The notes under the pieces were generated by a model. The model worked only from the letters and a program-made list of their open reading frames with translations, was not told where the DNA came from and ran no database searches. A stretch of DNA of 64,000 bases from Branchiostoma floridae (Eukaryota > Chordata > Leptocardii > Amphioxiformes > Branchiostomatidae): the NCBI RefSeq assembly GCF_000003815.2, contig NC_049982.1, positions 26,437,272 through 26,501,271 of the forward strand, read 5' to 3'. This document shows, in pieces, positions 12,746 through 26,400 of the stretch. Made by a program: the position numbers and the translations under genes. The number at the start of each line of letters is the position of its first letter. Position 1 is the first letter of the stretch.

Positions 12746-15700
12746 CTAGAATGGCATCTCCTTCCCCTCCCATGTGAAGAACTTGCCTGTGTGCTGCATC
12801 GTCAGTCCGTTTACAAAGTCCATCAGGCACTGGACAGAGCGCTCTGTTGAGAGCAGTTTGTCGCTCGGTACATTCCTAATAAGGTACCGGAAACAAACAG
12901 TCAGGCAAAAAACAGTATTAAGAATTGACTTAAGCACAAAACAGGTACATATAATAAAGTATTGTAAAGTTCTTGTTGATTCTGTCTAATAGTATGCATT
13001 TTCTCGCTAGCACATAGCAAGAAATTAAAAACAGGAAATGAGATAAACTTTGGAAACCTCTTCTGGGACCTTTGACCTAACTTCCTGTTAGTGTGCCAAC
13101 ATGACATACCAGTACATTTGTATATGGAAATAAATGTAGAAACACACACACAGACAAACAGACATATACACCGAGAGTACTACCTCCAATTCACGTATGT
13201 AATAATCTTTACGAATGGTGCAGTATGAGACCAAATGATTCGTGCAACTACTTGGCATTTCTGTGGCATACAATATCTTACTTATGGTAGGGCCTGGAGA
13301 GGTCTGTGTCCACTGTACCAGGGTGCAGACTGACACAGATCACCTTGTTTTTGCCTCGGCCCAGCTCGATGCTGAGGTTCTTGGTAGCCATGTTCAACGC
13401 ACACTTGGACATACGGTAGGAGTACCAACCTCCAAGACCTGAGTTTGTCAGAGATTTTGGAGTAAGCAATAACAAATAAATACATCAACTGGATAAATTC
13501 CAAGAAGACTGTTTCAAAATACCTACAGAATCTGTTTCCAGGAGATTGAGATATTTTGTCAAAGCCTGGGGTTTACAATATCATCTCAAGACTTGTCAAG
13601 ATTTCAGAAGATGTTTAGAATAAATCTGAATTTAGACGATATCATGCTCTAGTATTAAAGCATAAGTCTAGAATTATTAGTCCAAATCAATCCTTAATGT
13701 TCTGAAGTTGATGGGCATATTTATCCTAAAAACAATTATCATATACATAATATAAGAAACTGACAGTAGTCAAAGTAAGCAGGGTGCTAGTCTCACCATT
13801 GTCTGTTGTGGAGCCAACCTTAGCTGATAAGTTGGCCATCACTGCAGCGTGTGTCCGCTTGTTTGATCCATGTTGCCCAAATGCTCCTGTTCCCTTCTGT
13901 AATAGTGGTGAGAAGTACTTGGCTACCAGCAATGGTCCTACAGCATTGGTGCTAAAAGTTGTTGACAAACCCTGAAGAGGACAAAAAAAGAGAGAATTTA
14001 CCAGTATTCATCAATACACAATGAAACATCAGCACATGATAAAAGAAATTCTGTAATTCCTTTGTCCCAAAACTGCTGCTAGCGCTGCCAGTCAGTTTAA
14101 GAAGCGGCCAAACCTCAGACTGGAGAGAGGCTTTTTTGAGAATAGTGGGGGTCACTAGGTGTGCTTGGCTAAAACTAGGTGAGCCATGACAAAGCCGCAT
14201 TGCAATATGAGCAACGAAAAAGCATAATTCAGGCTTCTTCTTCCAGCCCTGTTTGACCACTTCCTTACACTAGGTAATAACCTCCTTGGAAAGATTGACA
14301 GTAACACCTTTCTCACGCAGTAACCATCATGATGATAGATCTAAAACGAGTTCAATGCGGCAAACAAAAGACTAACCATCATAATTACAAGTTCAACCAA
14401 TGATAGTATGGCAATTAGAAAATTGATCAAATAAGAGAATGGCTGCATGTCCGTTAAATATTTGCATTATCACATTTTTATTTTGCATCTCTTAGGGGAC
14501 TATGGGATCATTCTACGCTACTCTAAATCTAAATGGCTACATGTTTTGGTGCATATAACACTAGTATTTGGTCGATCTTGTATTGTGAAAAGTTGTGTGG
14601 TTTGCGGAAAAACTAAATGGGGGCTGATTTTAGAAATAAATTTTGTCTGTTTGCTTCATTGACCTCGTCTTCCATCTCATCATCATCATCATCATCGGTC
14701 GACTGCTGCGCAGGCGACTGCAAGCTTCCTCCAGTTCAGTCTATTGGCAGGAGCTATCTTCGATCTATTTTAAGCATTGTGACTGCCACACGAGAAAGAT
14801 GTATCAGCAGTAACACTTATTTAACTCCCACCTGAGAGGAGACATCCCTGAGGCTGGTTTCCCCCCTGCCGCTGGGGTGGAGGATGCCGGCACAGTTGAT
14901 GAGCAGGTCCACACCCCCGCCATGGTGCTGCTGCACCTCGCTGGCCGCCCGCTGGATCGAGCCTTCATCAAGGACATCAAGGGGTACGATGTGCAGGGTG
15001 CTGGGAAACTCTGCCTGGATAACATATATCATGAAGTCACTTTGTAGGAGGGTCTGCATGTTTTTTACGTAAGGCGTAGGCAGCCTATTTTTATTTCCCG
15101 TAACTCGTAGGGAAAACCATTTTATCTACGTAATTCGTAGTGAGGTGACCAAATTTAGCGTAATTGCCTTCCTTGATTTAGCGTAATATGTAGGGGGTTC
15201 TTCTGAATTGAGTGTAAATCGTTGTCGGGACCCCCCATGTAGACCCTCTTGTAGAAGTTGTTCTGTTGTTTAAAATGATGCTGCTGATGATGACAATCGA
15301 CAGAGGGACACCTTGTTACTGTACATGTTTAAATTTTCAAAGTGGTTCAATGTTTCAGAGCTTTTCACAGTGACCACTTCACCGCATTAATAAAATTTGA
15401 GACATCATGAAGAAGCTTGTTCTGTCTTTGCCTTACATGTAACTTCATGAACACTACATTTTCTCCCTACCGCGCCGAGAAATTAAATACAGTTATGCCT
15501 AATTTCAGTTCTGCTTGGAGATCAAAATATGTGATGAATAAAAATTTCCTGCCATGTGAAAGCAATGGAATATAAAATTTCTTCATCAACAATGCAAAGT
15601 TCGCCAAATCGGAAATGTTGAACAATTGCTTGCTGCTGCCTGTAGGTACAAGTGAAGACGCTTAGAGGAGGCCCAAACCTGAATACCACTTCTTCCCAAG

Positions 15701-16130
15701 CTTAGAATAATCAATAAGAAGGGGTCATGACCCCAGCTTCAGAACATGTCCTAGTAAACAGTTTTGCTGCAATACTATAAAAAGCTGCTAGGGGCTCATA
15801 TTCCGATTGTCCTTTGTTTTGCAACAAGTACTAAATAATATATAACTGGTGCCTATATTACTATTATTCATAAATAACTGTTTGAGTTTTTTTAATATCT
15901 GATAAAGCAAACTACAATGTATAATTTGCTATTGTGGAATATATACATGCACGAAAATTATAATCCAACAGGCAACTTGCCTGTAGGGTTTGCAGTTCTG
16001 TGGCACCTCCAGGATTTCTACATGTTGCAATGACTGTGCTGTTGGGAACTCCTCTCAGCAGATGCCTGCAAAACTGCAGGCCGATTCCTCTACTCGCACC
16101 TTGCACCAAACAGGCAGGCATTCTCTTCAA
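12746..16130 (-). CDS. Classical short-chain dehydrogenase/reductase, C-factor/sniffer type, 5 exons
   Basis: Coding exons on the minus strand: 16130-15981, 15014-14832, 13971-13797, 13438-13282, 12875-12746. Phases join to 264 aa, a usual length for classical SDRs. Nucleotide-binding motif GASRGIG is at residues 11-17, NCAG at 90-93, an active-site Asn at 120 (TNAVGP), the likely catalytic Ser at 160 (NLSAKVGS), and YRMSK (Tyr177, Lys181). HPGTVDTDLSRP follows as the usual PG motif. The family reduces carbonyls with NAD(P)H; the order of motifs and the C-terminal GKFFTWEGKEMPF resemble the C-factor/sniffer-like cytosolic SDRs, but substrate cannot be told. There is no signal peptide or membrane segment. 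Intron 1 has a GC donor (CAG|GCAAGT), the others GT. Divergently placed to HASPIN, convergent to ERGIC1. Confidence 0.93.
14305..14804. mobile_element. Diverged MITE of the CACCTTTCTCACGC family
   Basis: The left end ACACCTTTCTCACGC and the inner blocks AAAACGAGTTCAATGCGGCA, TTCAACCAATGATAGTATGG and ATTTTGCATCTCTTA match the well-preserved copy at 33554-33951. The right end (CACACGAGAAAGATGT) is worn. A CATCAT microsatellite sits near 14680. Lies in dehydrogenase intron 2. Confidence 0.65.
15048..15248. mobile_element. 201-bp MITE with 6-bp target duplication TTGTAG
   Basis: Ends GAGGGTCTGCATG / CATGTAGACCCTC are inverse copies. TTGTAG flanks both ends (15042-15047 and 15249-15254). The inside is rich in the word CGTAATTCGTAG. 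It sits only about 30 bp upstream of the acceptor of dehydrogenase exon 2. Confidence 0.75.
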
Positions 16131-16596
16131 CTGTTTAGTGCTCTAAAAAACACGCATTTCGAGTTAAACACAAAGGCATATAACGTTAGAAGCAACGGCG
16201 TGTCAGAGTTGTCAGAGTTGCAAGCTTGTGTAACACCAGGAAAAGATCAGCTGATGTCGTAAAACATGATGTAATGGTGTTTTGCGACACATTGAATGAT
16301 TTGCGTTAGACGATTTGCATCTCATTACGCATGTATAAAATTTATCCAATCAGCACTCATGTAAGAAATGCTGTCAGGCAATCTAGTCCAATCAAATTTC
16401 TTCTTGCATTTCTTCCAGTTTGAAAAGCAGGAGCCGCCATATTTGATTTGAAGTTTGCCTTCTTCATTTGCCTTTGCGCCCGACGGTCGTCAAAATTTTC
16501 AGCCTTTTCAGCTCGCTATACCATTCAAGCCAACCGAGGGTTCATGACAACCGCGCTTTTATAACTGTGGGCCATAAAAGGGAGACAGAGAGCAAG
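16131..16596. promoter_or_regulatory. Probable bidirectional promoter, dehydrogenase (-) and HASPIN (+), with HASPIN 5' non-coding exon
   Basis: The dehydrogenase start codon is at 16130 on the minus strand. HASPIN's first coding exon begins with an acceptor at 17484, so an upstream non-coding exon is needed; a good donor AGCAAG|GTATGTG lies at 16596/16597. That leaves only about 300-450 bp between the two transcription starts. A CCGCCAT word (YY1-like) is at about 16433. The exact starts are inferred. Confidence 0.5.
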
Positions 16597-17208
16597 GTAT
16601 GTGGACCTAAAGTTGACGTCAACGCATCTACAAATTTAGGTATAATTTTGTCCAGAGTTGTCCGAAAATTATGGCGCGCGTAGGTCTCGGGTTTTGGAGT
16701 CCTCTGATATAGTTTGACTGTATGTAAGTGTTGATATTTTTTAACATGAAATGTTGTGTAGTAACAACTTTGTAGCTTATGATTTGCCCGTGTTGACATT
16801 CGGTGGTATATACGTAAATTCCCGCCAGACACATGGAACTTGGAAGTGGTCGCACTATATCATTTATCACTAACAGTGATGCCACATGCCTTCAACCTCA
16901 TTTCTTGTATGTTGTCTTATAGTTATACTGTAGAGTGAAAATGTACGAGACCCTTCTTGAGTCGCCAACTGCTATACCATGTGAGACAAAGCACCAGGAT
17001 AAGCTGTCAAAAATTTATCTGGTCTTACTAAGTAAGCCTCCAGTTCCAGTCGAAATTTTGACATTTTGAAAACAAAATAGAAATTTTCAAAATATGCAGT
17101 GCGCATAATTTTTAGACACTCAGTAGTGTGTCAATAGCCAAAACTGTTTCTGGCTATTGACACACTCCAAAAGCCAGTGTGTTTCAAACGTTGTAGTGTT
17201 TCACATTT

Positions 17209-17395
17209 CGGTCGTGGGACCGCGTGGCGCAATCGGCAGCGCATTTGACACAGGTCCAGAAGGTCCTGAGTTCAAACCCCGACGTGTCACCGGTCTTGTG
17301 CCCTTGGGAAAGGCACTTTACACGACTTTCCTATATAAGCTACAAAAGCCTTCAGCAAATTGAAGTTGGTAGCCTCAAAAACGGAAGAAAAAAAG
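17209..17395 (+). repeat. tRNA-derived SINE
   Basis: A tRNA-like head has an A box TGGCGCAATCGG (17225-17236) and a B box GAGTTCAAACC (17268-17278). It is followed by the block CTTGTGCCCTTGGGAAAGGC seen in many invertebrate SINEs and an A-rich tail. It lies between the putative 5' exon and exon 2 of HASPIN. It is not a functional tRNA: the acceptor arm does not pair well and there is no tidy 73-nt end. Confidence 0.75.
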
Positions 17396-17489
17396 GTTTG
17401 TAGTGTTTCACACAATTATGTTTTATTCTTGAATTATGTTTTGTTCTTGAATTTGAAAAAAAAAATACTCTGCCTCTCTTACAGTCAGA

Positions 17490-20400
17490 ATGGGTAAGCC
17501 GTTTTGGCCGAACGTGACCGGGAGTACCGTCAAAAAGGCCCGAGTCTACACCACCAAGAAGAACAGGAAGAAGATCCAGTACAACACACGTGTAGTGGAC
17601 GATACGTGGGAAAGGATGTGTAAGTTCAACCTGGGGGACGTCTCACCCTTCAGTTTGGACGACAGTCCAGTGGTCAAGCGGCTGGACGCTCGGACAGACG
17701 GTCAGGAGGAGTCCCCGGTGTGGTCGAAGGATGGAGGGTTGTGTGGGGAGGAGGCTGTGAAAAGAGGCGGACCATCACCATGTAAGGATGTGACATCAGA
17801 CTGGAACAACAGGTATGTAGTAAATCTTCAAATGTTTGTGGTCATGTTATCCTTGCACTGCACGGCCTTTCTGCCACGAATCCACATGCCAAATGTGCTT
17901 TTCCAACGTATAATAGTAGTGTGTCTGTATAGAAGTGTCAACTGTAAAGCTAAATTATAAAACCTCCTTTCCCCTTCCATCACAAAATAAGCCACCTTGC
18001 AATGTTAAAGGAGTTCACAGTAGTTTAATGGGATCTGCATGCTCTTTGTTCAATAATGTGTGGCATAGAGCTATATGGGCAATTGCAAGCTATTTCATTT
18101 CAATTTTGTAGAGTTGTAGAATTTAAAAAAAATTGTAACACTGCTAGGCTATAGAGTCGATTCCATATTACCGAGAGGGTGTTTCTTGCCTTTTGTTCCA
18201 ACATTTTGGAAATCTTTGTAATAATCTAACTGTGATAAGTAACTGTTTAGAACTATTCATAACAAAAGAGACTCAGGAGCTATAATACGACTGGATACCA
18301 GGCTACCCAGTTAACCTGTGGCTATTAAAAAGGGCTGCTTGATTTGATGTAATTCTTAAAGAGGCGGCCAATTCCTGTGTTGCCAGGCCTACATAAATTT
18401 CTATTATTTATGATATGTAGGTGATCGTCCTGAACTTAAAGCATTGTTTGTTTTGGTGTTTTCCACAGGACAGCACCGTCCAGCAACAAAGAGAACAACC
18501 TGAAACACAAGAAAAAAACAAGAAGGGTTCAAAATGCCCTTGACATGTCCAGTGACAGTGATTTTTTGCCAAGCCAGAAGAGGAAGCGAAAGGCTCCCGC
18601 TCGACAGAAAAAGGCTTGTTCCAAGAAAGGAACGAAGAAAGCTCGTACAAAAGCCCCTGTGAAAACTGGCCAGTATTCCTCTAATTCTGAAGTACAGGGC
18701 AAAGGTGCAAACCACTCAGGACTCGGCCATGTGATTTCACAGAAGAGTATGAACTTTAGCAATACCTGGGGTGAGGATGAGACAAGTCCTACATACAACA
18801 ACGTCCTAGGAGATGCCTCTCTCCAAAATGACAAGTCTTCATCAAGCCACGCCCATAACTCGTCCTTTTTCGACGAATTGGTTCGGCAACGTTTGGACAA
18901 GTTTGTGACGAGGGACAGGAAAGCAAACACGCCGCCTTTCTTCGCGTCTCCCCTGGATGGAACACCCAGCCAGGCGCAGCGAGAGAGTGGCAGTACAGCG
19001 CAGCTAGAGAGTCCCAGTGTAGACTGCATGGAGCCTCCTGTAGTGATGCTGTCTAACATCTCGAACACTAGTAACAGGGAATTAATGGTATGGAAACATT
19101 TCAAAGTTGAACTGTAACTTTCAACGCAAAAATTTGACTGACCAAAATTTTTTGTCCATCTCCTGTGATGTCATGTTATACAAATAGAACATACAACTGG
19201 GTGAGCAGTGGATGATAAGTTGCAGAAAGTCAATGTCTCTGTCAAGACCATGGCCCTGATAACATTATTACGTGCTCTATCTATATTAATTATTATAGTA
19301 CATAATGTGACGTCATAAAAGAAGTCAAATTGCTCTTTTCTTGACAAAGACTGGAGTTGGACAGTTGAACATTTGGGCAAGTCCAGTTTTTGTGTTGGAA
19401 ATTACACTTCAACTGAGATGGTAATACTTGATGAGCATTTTAGGCACTAAAACTGCTGTTCTTAGACAATCTTAGTACACTGATTTACATTACAAAGAGC
19501 ATGATGCATATTAAAACTTACAAGTCAGGACATGAACCTGAACCTAAATCTGGACCTGAACCTGAGTTTATGTACACAGCACATCTCGTGTAAGTACAGG
19601 AACAAGACCATATTCAACTGTCTATTGAAGTATTCATTGAATTGTTTTCTTTAACCTCTGATATCCATCTTTTTTCTTGTTGTTTGTCCCTTCTAAAGGA
19701 GAACATTGATGTTGTGCTGGCGAAGGTATCCTCAGACTCTTCAGAGGTGTTGGGTAGTCCCAAGGAACTATCTTCTGCAGAGTTTGTTGTTCCAGAGTCG
19801 CCAATAGAAGAGGTAAGGAAGGTGATAGTGTTCCCAGGATCAGCCATGACAAGTGTAGGATAAAGCAGTGTTAAATCAGCCAGCTCATATGTTTGAATTG
19901 TGCATGCACGAGGTCAAAGTTGAAGGCATGTGACCTGTAAACAGTTTTGTACGTATTAAGGACGTGGAAGTCGTTTACAGGTAAACATCAGAATTATGTT
20001 CACCACCTGTTTTACCTGCATGACCCTGCACATGGAAGTGGCATTTCGAGTACTGTGTATGATTATGTTTTGGAGAAGGTTGTGTGTCAGTGTGACTGTG
20101 CAATAATGTGTGTGTCAGTGTTTCCGCCAGACCTCAGCTGGGAGGCCGTCCACCTTGGGGCGCAAAAAACCGCGAAAATTAGATTTAATTAAAAAACCGC
20201 GAAAATTAATTTTAATTGTAAAACCGCGAAAATTAAATTCAATTGCAAAACCGCGAAAATTCAAGTTAACGGTTCACTGTCGCAAGAAAAAACAAAACAA
20301 CTAACGTCCGATAAAGTTCAGTGCCGTAACAACAAGGATGTTTTGATTTGTTCTGCGTGCCGGTATGCCGCACCGAACGGGTACTACTACTTTTTAAAAG

Positions 20401-23400
20401 TTCCAGAAACGGTTCTTGGACTTTCAAAAAAGAAATAACATTTGTATATACTGTAATTCTTGAAATTCTCGCGTCTGGAAATTATAGCGTTTTGGGGAAA
20501 ATGGAGTAACTCGCGTCACTTAATTTTAGCGTTGTGAAGGAGCCGCTAAATTTCAGTCGGATGTGTGAAAAAATAGCATGAATATCACCAAAACCCTCGA
20601 TAGTTTACATGCCTTAAGTCCGAAAAATACATGACTAGAAATAACATACACGCCGGCGGTGCGTGTGGTTCTGAATAATAAACAACTTCCGTACCGACGC
20701 GGTGATTTCAAAACGCGCTTGACGGCCGCCGACTCTGGCCGGCCGGCGGCCCGCTAAATTTTGACGGACATAGCCGACCTAACGATGACAACAGCCCACT
20801 TGATACTGCTGTCGTGAATAAGGAAGCCGAGAAAGCCATACAGGCGGCGAACAGCGAGAAAAAACGTAGCGGGAACCACCACCATACTCCGGAAGCAGGA
20901 CCAAGATTGCGAAATTTGGTAGCGAAAACTTGTGAGGGACGTCAGCGAATCTCGAATCAGCCACGCATTCGATCAAAAAGACGTTTCTGGAAGAAGTCGC
21001 CCGCCATGGAACGAACAAGATCGCAAACTTTTCACACAAAAAACATCGCCAGACTTGAAGGTTGCCGACCTCGATGCGGCGGCGCAGAAATAATTTTTGA
21101 GAACCATGCATGCGGCGCAGGGTCGGCGCCATTTTGAAAGTTGATTGTTGTTGTTTGTACGCTTGGGTGGCGGCGGATTCTTGTAATGAGGGTTTGATTC
21201 CGAATTTTTCGTAGCTCACAAAAAAACACGCCTTACATATTGCGCTTTGACGCTATGAATTTGACTGTATTTCTGCCTAGAAATTCGTAGATTTACACCA
21301 AATATTCCGTAGTGGCTTTGTATTTTTTTCTGCGACGCCATTTTTTTCTGTTGTTGTCTGCACGCTAAGATGACGCGGACATTTTCTATGTCTTGTGTAA
21401 CATCGTAGCACAACGTGAACTTCGTAACTGTTTTGTATATTTTATGGACAAACTTCTAAATCGTAGCGTAGAATAATATTGATAAATACGATTGTGTAAA
21501 TATGCAGCTCAGCTCGTAACGAATTTGTGTTGTTTGCGTCAGCATGCTTTCACTGCATTTTGTAAAAGAAATGACGACAAACTTTCCATTTAAATATATG
21601 TTTTATTTCTTGAAGAACGACGAACTTCTTGTTCCTGTGTGAATTACTAGTGTAATGTGTGCACGTTTTTGTAAAGGATAAGAGTTAGATCGTGACCGTA
21701 TATAACAAAACCAGAAATCGGTGCCGCGACATTAGAGGGAGGGGGGCGGTGGTGAATTCGCGTAATGAAAAAGTCGCGTAATGAAAATTTAGCGCTCGAC
21801 TAGTGGGCGCTAAAAACGCTAAAATTAAGTTACCGCAATCAAATCAAGAATTACAGTATTGTATTTTAGGTTGTGGTATACTTATAAATCATCTAAAACC
21901 TTCCATAGATCGAGAAATTTGCGTTCAGAAATGAAGAAAAACATCGTCTATGGCTCTATCGGCGGCAATGTGCGTAATGGCGGCCGAAATCCCGCAATCT
22001 CCCGTTTTGACTTCTCGCGAGATCTGGGAAAGCTAGCGACGTCATGGGAAACTAGCGCTGTGATTGGCCAGGATAAACAACAAGCTCTCGAGCGCCATTT
22101 TGAAGTGTATTTATCCCGAAAATTTCTGCCGTTTTCGGAGATTTTGCGGGCTCAAAACTCATATCAAAAGGAACCAAAGTTATACTTGATGTTTTTTACG
22201 TCCAGCACCTCTTATGTGAACACTTTATTTTTCCGCTGTGTTGCCGATAACGAACTTGAACGAGGTCGGGGATTTCCCGTGCCGAGCACCCGGGCCGGTG
22301 GGCACATGTTTCTGATAATTTGTGTTTTGTTTTGTTTACGATGATTGACGATGAAAACAGAGACTAAAGTTGTTAATCTAGACAAAGTTAGTGTGTTGTC
22401 TTATTTCTTACAATAACAAAGTTTAGTTTGTAGTGTTATACTTATAGCGAGATCGACCTACCGCCAAGTTTTCGAAATGTGACAGGGCAAATTCGCGTAA
22501 CCGAGACCTTGAAAAACGGGTTTTAATAATGAGATTATCGTATGCGAAAGGCCGCCGACACACAATGTCAACAACCATAACAATAGCAAAACAAACAGTG
22601 AGCGGCTTTCTGACTGTGGACGGCGTCCCCTAAGCCTCTAGCTTCAATACAAAACACAAAACTGCGGTTTACATTTATCGACTTTGTACAGATTTCTCGG
22701 CAAAATGTGGGTCGCAATTTTTTTTATGAGGACGGCCTCTGGTTGCGTTCAAGCCGTCCAAAACGAAATGAGAACGTCATTGGACGGGTGGACGCCCCTC
22801 TGGCGGAAACACTGGTGTGTGTTTACAAACAGAATAACTCAAGAAGTTGTGGATGGATATTTGGTACCTCCTAGTGGCGTCCTATGGTACTTCAGTGGAA
22901 TCTACAGTTTTGATATCTCGTATTCTGGACATGTTATACTGTATATAGCCATTGATTTTTGAGTGGTAGCTAGCTCTTGAGACCCTATTGTATAGGTTTG
23001 AGGACCCCCTGGCAGCTTTTTTGGAACTGCAAGGGCCTATTTTGTTTGAGACTTTGAAAGAGAATAACTCAAGAAGGGCTTGACAGATCATCATGACTTT
23101 TGGTACGTAAATAGCTCAAGAAATGATTTACACCATCAGATGACAAGTATACGAATCATTATCATAATTTCTACACTCTACAGGATGCCTCCGAGCTGTG
23201 TGCAGAGTTGTCTCCAGAGGCCACGCTGTTCAGAACGAGCACCCCCTGCAAACAGGATCATGCAAACAACCTCAGACAAGAATCTAAAAGAAAACCTCAG
23301 GGTACAAGAAAACAGCCTTCTCGCCGCACAAAGCAGTCCAAAGGAGAAGCGGACGCACCACCTCCCAAGCGGCGCAGAGCAAAGAGCAGAACCACAGAGG

Positions 23401-26400
23401 ATGACGGTCATGATTCCAACCCCAGGAAAGTAGCGAAAACAAAACCGTCTCAGGGTACAAGAAAACAGCCCGCTCGCCGCACAAAGCAGTCCAAAAGAGA
23501 CGCGGACGCTCCACCTCCCATGCGACACAGAGCAAAGAGCAGAATCACAGAGGATGACGGTCATGATTCCGAGAGTTGCCACGGAAACACGACTAGCAAG
23601 GACAGAACATTGAGAACAAGGCAGAAGAAGAAAAGTTCTAAGTCTGTGACGCCGTGTTCTGTCATTATGTCCAGGCTCAGCGAAGACGATATACAAAGGC
23701 TATCAGCTGCAGGGAACAGAACTTCCAGAAGGAAAAAACAGTCAGGCAATGTCAGAGAGTGCCAGAAGGATGTGAAAAAAGGCAAAAATAACAAGAGGAC
23801 ATCAGCGCAGCAGAGGCAGAAATCTTCCACAGATGACTGCTTCAAAACACCCAAAACGCCTGCTTTACGGTACGTCTATAGGCCATGATTTTACAGGCAA
23901 GCGCAAAGTCGTTGGGTATGTGGGGCTTGAAATACTTTTTAAAGCCTACAGGCTGAAGTCTAGGTTGTCCATTAGTAAGTAAGCAATTTGAAGACTTAAA
24001 AGAACAATCTCTTGCATAGTTTTTATGTTTACCTTCACAGATTTTAAGGAAAACATTGTTTTTGCCTCATTTCTTTCTCCTCTTCTCCAAGTTGCAAGCA
24101 AATAAGGTTAATGACCTTGACCAGATGGCTGTCACCATGGTTACTGGAGGTGTAACTGACATCCTGACTACATAATGTAGCAAGTAGCAGGACAGGGCTG
24201 TACACTATATATGAATGTGTTTTAGTAAGAACAAATGTCGAAAGAGCAGTAGTTTGTCAGGCTAGATCATGTGAAAGTAAACATTATGTATGTGCTTGCA
24301 AATGTACCATCCTAGTTATTTAAAAGATTTAGTGAGACAGTTATATACATTTTTATGCTGTCTAGATTAACCTTGATTTGCAATCCTAATATCCTCAGTC
24401 AGTGCTGTCTTCACACCTAACACACGTGATCTGTCCACTCCGGGTTGCCGTGTCACGCCCACCAGCAGCCGCAGGGCCAAGTCACCAGGGTCCGGTGTGA
24501 AGCAGACGCCCCTGCGGGGGTCTGCGGGCATCCCCAGCAGGACACAGAGCAACATTGTTAGTTGGCCAAACTTTGATACAGTTATTTATTTATTGGTTGG
24601 AGCACACACAGCCAGGGCTGCCCAACTAGCCTATTGAAGTATTGTGCTTGCAGTATCAAATGATATGTTTCAAGACAGCGCTCTAGACAGCTTGAAGTTT
24701 TCTCCGTCATCCCAATTGCTAGCCTGATTAAATCTCGCTTATAGCAGCCGGCCCAACATGCGCCGACCTCAGTAACAGCCCCCGACAGCAAAGTGTGTAT
24801 CACACAGACTACCAAATTCCGATCAACAGAAGACGTCTAAAACTGCTCTTTATTCCGTCATTGTGTACAAATTTCTGTTTATTGTCCATTTTCAGGCTGA
24901 TGTTCGGGCATGGTCTAATCAAATTTTGTTACATATATTTCTACATTTTAACCTGCTGGATTTTGTCTGTGGAAGTTGACGGAATGGTCTTGATATCTTT
25001 CCGTCATACACAGCAAAATTCTATCAAACCACAGAATGACGGACACTGGCTAGAGTCCCTTTTAACCATACTTATAGAGATAAGTGGTTTTCTTTAGTAC
25101 AGCCATTTAAACATGAATGCATAACAATACTTATTTTGCATAGCTTTATAATTCATGTTTACTTAAATGTGCAGTTATTATGAGATTTAGAAACTAGACC
25201 TGGTGCTATAACTTGTACAAAAGTCTTCAGTGAAGTTGTTATGGATATGCTGATAATATGTGCTTATTTTATTATTTTACTCATATTGGTAAATGTTTGT
25301 TCCTTCCAGATGTCTCCTTTGTTCAAGAAAGCAGTGCAGAACAGGTTGAGGATGAGCCCCAAGGAAAAACTCTTGCTCCACTGTGAGCAAGAGAGAATCC
25401 TCACCTTCCAGGTACAGTACAGAGCATCAAAGTTAGGGCTGTCCATAGGAAAGCGTGTTACAATACACTGAAACAAGGCTTCAGAAAGTCAGACAGTCAC
25501 AAGGGTCATCTTTATAACCATCAAAAGAAAACAGGGTGTTGATTGGCTCAAACTCTGAGGAATGCTCGCTCTATGAAAGAAATCCCAGTTTTCTCCTGAT
25601 ACAAAACATATGACCCAACAGCTAAAAATTCTTCCACATGCCAAGTAAACTGAGGAAATTTTGACCAAAATGAGAAAGCTTACACCCTACCTGTTCCTTC
25701 TAACTCAAAAAGGTTTGGTCACAATTTTCAAGGATAAAGAGGATTTTCAAGGATTTTAGGAGGTACTGTAATGATCGTATTCCCATTTTGTGCCTTCTAC
25801 TGTGCAGCACAACTGTGACAAGTCTGCCCTACAAACTTGTATGGTATTCTCACTTGTGACAGCAGAGTATGTAGTCTGACTAAATCATGACTGTCCATCA
25901 CAATTACCTGTTCAACCAATGATATCCTGGCAATTAGCAGTTTGACCAATGAGAAAGTGTCTGTCAAATCTTAGCATTTTTATGTTTTATTCTGTATTCA
26001 TATGTGTTGACATAAATGTGTGGGTCTATTGAACATGTTGCATGTTGACACCATTTTAGGAGTGTATTCCCAGTGAGACCATGAAGAAATGTAAGAAGAT
26101 CGGAGAGGGTGTTTTTGGCGAAGTCTTTCAGACAACGAAAGAGAATGGTGACAAAGTAGCAATCAAGGTGGGGAACATGAAGTATACTTGATGAAACAGC
26201 CTCTGGTTGGTTAAGACAAGGACTGTGGTACATGTACATGGATGTGTGTAATGTAAATGCAGAAACTTTCGCGGTGGTTTAATGTCCGCGGTTTTTGCGG
26301 TGGATACTTCATCGCAAACTTAAAACCACCCCGAAAATTTTTCCATGGCTGTAAGAGACTACAGTGCATGGTGCTGCCGCGAACTTAAAACTACCGCGAA

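Noticed and set aside
17209..17285. A tRNA gene
   Set aside because: A and B boxes are present but the acceptor stem does not close and the block continues into a SINE body also found at 610-905.
18529..19104. A 191-codon minus-strand frame
   Set aside because: Antisense shadow of HASPIN exon 3, which joins in phase to its neighbours.
20814..21137. A protein gene inside the nested transposon of HASPIN intron 4
   Set aside because: Overlapping frames on both strands, no known motif, and no splice or start support.
23178..23696. A 172-codon minus-strand frame
   Set aside because: It is the antisense shadow of HASPIN exon 5, whose codons and splice sites fit the kinase gene.
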